This document shows positions 61,250 through 64,000 of a DNA stretch of 64,000 nt, piece after piece. The stretch is from NCBI RefSeq assembly GCF_007829035.1, contig NZ_VIVQ01000001.1:620001-684000 (forward strand), in the 5' to 3' direction. A program made the position numbers and the translations under genes. How positions within the stretch are numbered: position 1 is the stretch's first letter; the number at the start of each line of letters is the position of its first letter. The notes below the pieces were generated by a model. It worked only from the letters and a program-made list of their open reading frames with translations. It was not told the DNA's origin and searched no databases. Source of the DNA: Rudaeicoccus suwonensis. GTDB taxonomy: Bacteria > Actinomycetota > Actinomycetes > Actinomycetales > Dermatophilaceae.

Positions 61250-61857
61250 GAGCGCACCGGCACGTCGAACTCGGCGCATCGGCGGCGGTGGTGCTCGACG
61301 ACCTCCAAGCGCAGGCGTTGCCCGTGGATGCACCCGTGACCCTGGTGCAAGCCCTCCCATCGCACCGTGCGGGCGGTGAGCTGTGCGGCAGCGCGTGGCC
61401 AGGGGCCCGTGACGAGCAGGGTGCTGCCGCAGCTACGCAGCCGGGCCAGCACCCGGGAGATCTCGCCCGCGCTGATGTGCTCCGGTGGTGCGGCAAGCAC
61501 CAGATCGCTCACCTCGATCAACGTGGCGACCACACTCGTCCACTGCGTGGCGTCGAGGCGGGGGACCAGCACCAGTCGGTCGAGGTCGACCCCCCACTGG
61601 GCGGCGGCTTCGACACTCAGGTGTGGCAGCCCGACCGCCGCGCACCAGGAGCCGGCTCGTGACGGACCGGCCAGCAGCGCCAGTGCTGCGGTGAACGAAC
61701 CGTCGAGGGAGTATGCCGCCCCGGCCCTCAATCCCGTTGGGAATGCTGCGGATAACGCAGGATGCAGGGGCAACCCGGCCATGCTGGCAGGGGGCGAGTC
61801 GTGCCGTTGCAACAGCTGCTGCAACTCGGCGACGGTGCTCGATGTGGTGGCCGGCAT
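61246..61857 (-). CDS. imuA: ImuA'-type accessory protein
   Basis: The 203-residue protein fits the RecA-like/SulA-like ImuA' group by position, size and weak motifs (a C-terminal LRLEVVEHHRRRCAEF region). It begins at ATG 61857, only 11 bp after the SOS box, so the transcript is probably leaderless or nearly so. It is the first gene of the imuA-imuB-dnaE2 unit. Sequence conservation in this family is low, so the name rests on context. Confidence 0.78.
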   Translation of the reverse strand: MPATTSSTVAELQQLLQRHDSPPASMAGLPLHPALSAAFPTGLRAGAAYSLDGSFTAALALLAGPSRAGSWCAAVGLPHLSVEAAAQWGVDLDRLVLVPRLDATQWTSVVATLIEVSDLVLAAPPEHISAGEISRVLARLRSCGSTLLVTGPWPRAAAQLTARTVRWEGLHQGHGCIHGQRLRLEVVEHHRRRCAEFDVPVRS

Positions 61858-61868
61858 GCGGTCAAGTA

Positions 61869-61884
61869 TCGAACACGCGTTCGA
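61869..61884. promoter_or_regulatory. LexA SOS box of the mutasome operon
   Basis: TCGAACACGCGTTCGA is a perfect palindrome matching the mycobacterial-type SOS box TCGAAC-N4-GTTCGA, 11 bp before the imuA start. Confidence 0.92.
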
Positions 61885-61990
61885 AAAACGTCAACTCGCA
61901 CCGGGTGGCGGTAGCTCGGGTTCGGCACCTGGTGACCTGTCGCGATCGGCCAGCACAAGGTGAGCGGACCGTTGCTCGGGCCCAGCACCT

Positions 61991-62051
61991 GTTGACCTGT
62001 CACAAGGTGCCGTTATGGCGCACTCTTAACAACGTCTGCCGCCAGGTCAAC
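61991..62051. repeat. 61-bp hairpin element, copy B
   Basis: It has the same length as 47981-48041 and nearly the same terminal inverted repeats (GTTGACCTG/CAGGTCAAC), plus a shared CGTTA-x-G-x-CG core. A partial copy containing GTGACCTGTC and CACAAGGTG precedes it (about 61931-61990). Confidence 0.65.
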
Positions 62052-62060
62052 CGCGGACGA

Positions 62061-62129
62061 AGCAGGGGAGTGGAGAAGCAGGGGGAGTGGAGAAGCAGGG
62101 GGAGACAAAGCAGGGGAGTGGAGAAGCAG
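62061..62129. repeat. Purine-rich tandem repeat, ~16 bp period
   Basis: AGCAG recurs at 62061, 62077, 62094, 62109 and 62125, each followed by a GGGGAGTGGAGAA-like run. One strand is almost entirely purine. Confidence 0.85.
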
Positions 62130-62150
62130 TAATTCTTGGACGCGGTGCAG

Positions 62151-62195
62151 AAAAAACAGCGGGTCCGCGGCGGCTGTATGCCGGCGAACCCGCTG
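62151..62195 (-). terminator. Intrinsic terminator of the ferritin gene
   Basis: On the minus strand CAGCGGGT (62195-62188) pairs with ACCCGCTG (62164-62157), followed by TTTTTT (62156-62151). Confidence 0.85.
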
Positions 62196-62224
62196 CCGTG
62201 ACGAGCAGTATGACGGAGCGCGTC

Positions 62225-62743
62225 CTACTGAGCGGTGTTCTCGGTGGTGGCGGTCGGACGCTGGGCGAGGTCCTCGTCCAGGCGCAGCAGGCCGGGGCCG
62301 TCGTTGTCGATCAGCTTGATGCGGCCGACGATCTCGCTGACCGTCGATTCTTCCTCGACCTGCTCGGACAGGAACCAGTTCAGCAGCGGGCGGGAGTCGA
62401 GGTCGTCGGCGTCGTCACCGGCGCGGTAGAGATCGCGGATCGATGCCGAGATCTTCTCCTCGTGACGCAGGGCGGCCTCGAAGCAGGAGAGAACCGAGTC
62501 GATGTGCAGATCCGGGGCGGCGATGGCGCCGATCAGCGGGTGGTTGTCGCGGTCGCTCAGGTGGTCGATGAACTTGTTGGCGTGCACGATCTCTTCGTCG
62601 GCCTGGTGGCGCAACCACGCCGCCATGCCGGGGAGGTCCATGTCCTCCATCTCGATCGCCAGCTGGCGGTAGACCATGGAGGATTCGAATTCCATGGTGA
62701 TCTGGTGGTTGAACTTGGCTTCCAGCGACTCAGTCATCTTCAT
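62225..62743 (-). CDS. Ferritin
   Basis: The 172-residue protein is a classic nonheme ferritin. The ferroxidase ligands can be followed: E20, then E51-x2-H54 in helix B, and the second half with E-rich helix C/D sequences (FLSEQVEEESTV). It stores iron in a 24-mer cage and limits iron-driven oxidative damage. ATG 62743 precedes a second in-frame Met at codon 3. A terminator with a U-run follows. Confidence 0.94.
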   Translation of the reverse strand: MKMTESLEAKFNHQITMEFESSMVYRQLAIEMEDMDLPGMAAWLRHQADEEIVHANKFIDHLSDRDNHPLIGAIAAPDLHIDSVLSCFEAALRHEEKISASIRDLYRAGDDADDLDSRPLLNWFLSEQVEEESTVSEIVGRIKLIDNDGPGLLRLDEDLAQRPTATTENTAQ

Positions 62744-62959
62744 GCGACGACTCTACGAGGTCGCCGACCGTGCGACCAGTAAGGCCCGGCGTTCACAGGT
62801 CACGTTTTGCGTCGACCGACCGAGGGCGTGTCGGCGACCGCTCCCCTCATCCGTGCTACGGCATACAGAACGACGGCATCACACCGCACAGGACACCGAA
62901 AAAGCGTGCACCGCAACGACATTGCGGTGCACGCCTTCTCGGCGTCGAGCAGATGGCGG
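62744..62959. other. Intergenic region between ferritin and phosphodiesterase genes
   Basis: 216 bp, containing the terminator of the upstream minus-strand gene at 62899-62934 and the presumed ferritin promoter. No iron-box-like palindrome is recognisable. Confidence 0.5.
62899..62934 (-). terminator. Intrinsic terminator
   Basis: A perfect 13-bp hairpin (62904-62916 with 62922-62934, arm GCGTGCACCGCAA) with a 5-nt loop. On the minus strand it is followed by TTTTT, ending the phosphatase/phosphodiesterase transcript. Confidence 0.9.
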
Positions 62960-64000
62960 TCAGGAGGTGCGCAACATCCCGTTGCTCCTGCTCGTCAACG
63001 ACTGCACGTTGCCGGAGCTGAATCCGCCGCGACCCTCGATGGCACCCAGGATCGACGCCTCCATCTGCTGGGCGAGCGAGTCGCGTGCGAAGCACAGGCC
63101 GGTCAGCGTCTTTTCGGTGTTGATGTAGGTGCTGTCACCGGGAGAGGTGCTGGTCAGTGCGGCCGTCGACATCTTCAGCGTCGCCATCGCGAACTGCCCT
63201 GTGGGAGCGGTCAACTGCTTGTATGCCGCACTCAGTGCGATCAGCTGCTTCTCGTGCGCGCGCACCTGAGGCGAGAGCACCTTCGGGGAGATGATCGGCA
63301 GCAGTGGAACGCCGTCGACCTGGTAGCTGTCGCGCAGCCCGGTCAGCGTCATGATTGTCGGACGCATGTCGACCTGGTCGGTGAACGTGGTGTTGGTGCC
63401 GCGTGCCGAGATGCCGGGACCGACATAACCAGCCCAGATGTCCTGCATGTCCGACCAGTCGCCACCGTGGTTCCACGCGTAGCCCTGCGAGGTGTAGACG
63501 CAGGAGGAGTTGCAGTTCGCCGCACCGCTACCGACATACGAATCCTCGCCGGAGAACAACGTCAGCGTCGGCGTGCGAGCGGCATCCGCGCTGACGAAGT
63601 GCAGGATCTTTTCTTCCGCGGTGTCGGCCATGCTGTAGGCCACCGGTTCGGACTTGGCGGTGTAGGGGTTGGTGAACTTCACCTTGGCGATCGCATGGTC
63701 CAGTGCACGCACGGTCGAACTGTTGCGGGCCGGGTTGCCCTCCACCCACAGGGCGGGGGCGGGGTCGTCGTGGATCGCAAACGGCGTCGTGTTGCCGGCC
63801 TGCGTCGCAAGCAGCCCCGGCAGGTTGACGTCGACCTCGGAGCGAGTCTTGTAGTTGCAGTAATTCCCAGGCGTGCCAGTGCAGTTCGCCGGTGTCGGCG
63901 CGGTGCCCGCAAAGTGGTCGCCCTCGTCGGTGGTGAAGGTGAACAGGGTGTTCGCCGGGGTGATCCCGTCCTTCTTGAGCCGGGCGAAGAATGTCGCGAA
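62960..64000 (-). CDS. Alkaline-phosphatase-superfamily enzyme, secreted type (5' part outside the window)
   Basis: The frame stays open to the window edge on the minus strand, so the start is upstream (beyond 64000). The visible C-terminal part contains FTTDEGDHFAG, a metal-binding-like segment of the alkaline phosphatase superfamily, and SCVYTSQGYAWNHGGDW with a histidine that could ligate metal. It reads on to DMRPTIMTLTGLRDSYQVDG, resembling sulfatase/phosphodiesterase-type enzymes. The cysteine pairs fit an exported protein. Substrate and the N-terminal nucleophile cannot be seen. A strong terminator follows the stop. Confidence 0.75.
   Translation of the reverse strand, partial: FATFFARLKKDGITPANTLFTFTTDEGDHFAGTAPTPANCTGTPGNYCNYKTRSEVDVNLPGLLATQAGNTTPFAIHDDPAPALWVEGNPARNSSTVRALDHAIAKVKFTNPYTAKSEPVAYSMADTAEEKILHFVSADAARTPTLTLFSGEDSYVGSGAANCNSSCVYTSQGYAWNHGGDWSDMQDIWAGYVGPGISARGTNTTFTDQVDMRPTIMTLTGLRDSYQVDGVPLLPIISPKVLSPQVRAHEKQLIALSAAYKQLTAPTGQFAMATLKMSTAALTSTSPGDSTYINTEKTLTGLCFARDSLAQQMEASILGAIEGRGGFSSGNVQSLTSRSNGMLRTS

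Larger units (their letters stand above)
61858..62224. other. Region between imuA and ferritin gene
   Basis: 367 bp holding the SOS box (61869-61884), a degenerate half-copy and then a full copy of the 61-bp element (61991-62051), a purine-rich tandem repeat (62061-62129), and the ferritin terminator (62151-62195). No gene is supported. Confidence 0.65.

Overview
The window comes from a high-GC Gram-positive bacterium of the order Micrococcales. The 16S gene, the rrn leader, the Wzy-type surface polysaccharide locus, LysX, DUF501, the FtsB/DivIC-DUF501-Ppx order after enolase, and the mycobacterial-type SOS box all fit. A Dermacoccaceae-like relative is my best guess from the 16S text, without an alignment. 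I see no prophage, insertion sequence or CRISPR array.

1-15.2 kb is a surface polysaccharide locus. It opens with a huge secreted LamG/PKD protein (5' end outside the window), followed by a tightly overlapping operon: a fused GT2-GT4 glycosyltransferase, a second GT2, a Wzy-like polymerase, a Wzz/BY-kinase, a Wzx-like flippase, a GT4 and a CDP-alcohol phosphotransferase. A perfect 16-bp hairpin separates this from two opposing genes, a DUF1972 glycosyltransferase and a TagD-like cytidylyltransferase. The pairing of cytidylyltransferase and CDP-alcohol phosphotransferase hints at a phospho-alcohol step in the polymer.

15.5-26.4 kb is conserved core: mfd, a SurA-like lipoprotein, mazG, a LysR regulator divergent from a threonine-dehydratase-like enzyme, eno, ftsB/divIC-like, DUF501, ppx/gppA, then a tRNA with anticodon UAA but a class I (short variable loop) body. 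26.4-27.2 kb is a non-coding stretch full of short tandem repeats. 27.2-36.2 kb holds a dicarboxylate-type permease, a secreted beta-helix-like protein, a Bax-inhibitor-1 family protein, a thiolase, a HIT protein, an SGNH hydrolase and cystathionine beta-synthase.

36.5-42.2 kb is a complete 16S-23S-5S rRNA operon without spacer tRNAs, bracketed by strong hairpins, followed directly by lysX (lysyl-phosphatidylglycerol synthase fused to lysyl-tRNA synthetase).

46-64 kb is mixed: a phosphoribosyltransferase, a P-loop kinase/amidohydrolase pair, a YyaL-type thioredoxin-domain protein, a secreted protein/lipoprotein pair, an MFS permease with a signal-less solute-binding protein divergent from a LacI regulator with a double operator, a frameshifted folD, the SOS mutasome imuA-imuB-dnaE2 with a perfect LexA box, ferritin, and the 3' part of a secreted phosphatase/phosphodiesterase.

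The most unusual signals are the class I UAA tRNA, a 24-nt motif at the same distance upstream of two unrelated minus-strand genes, a pair of 61-bp hairpin elements 14 kb apart, the folD frameshift, and the perfectly triplicated PKD module with odd codon use.
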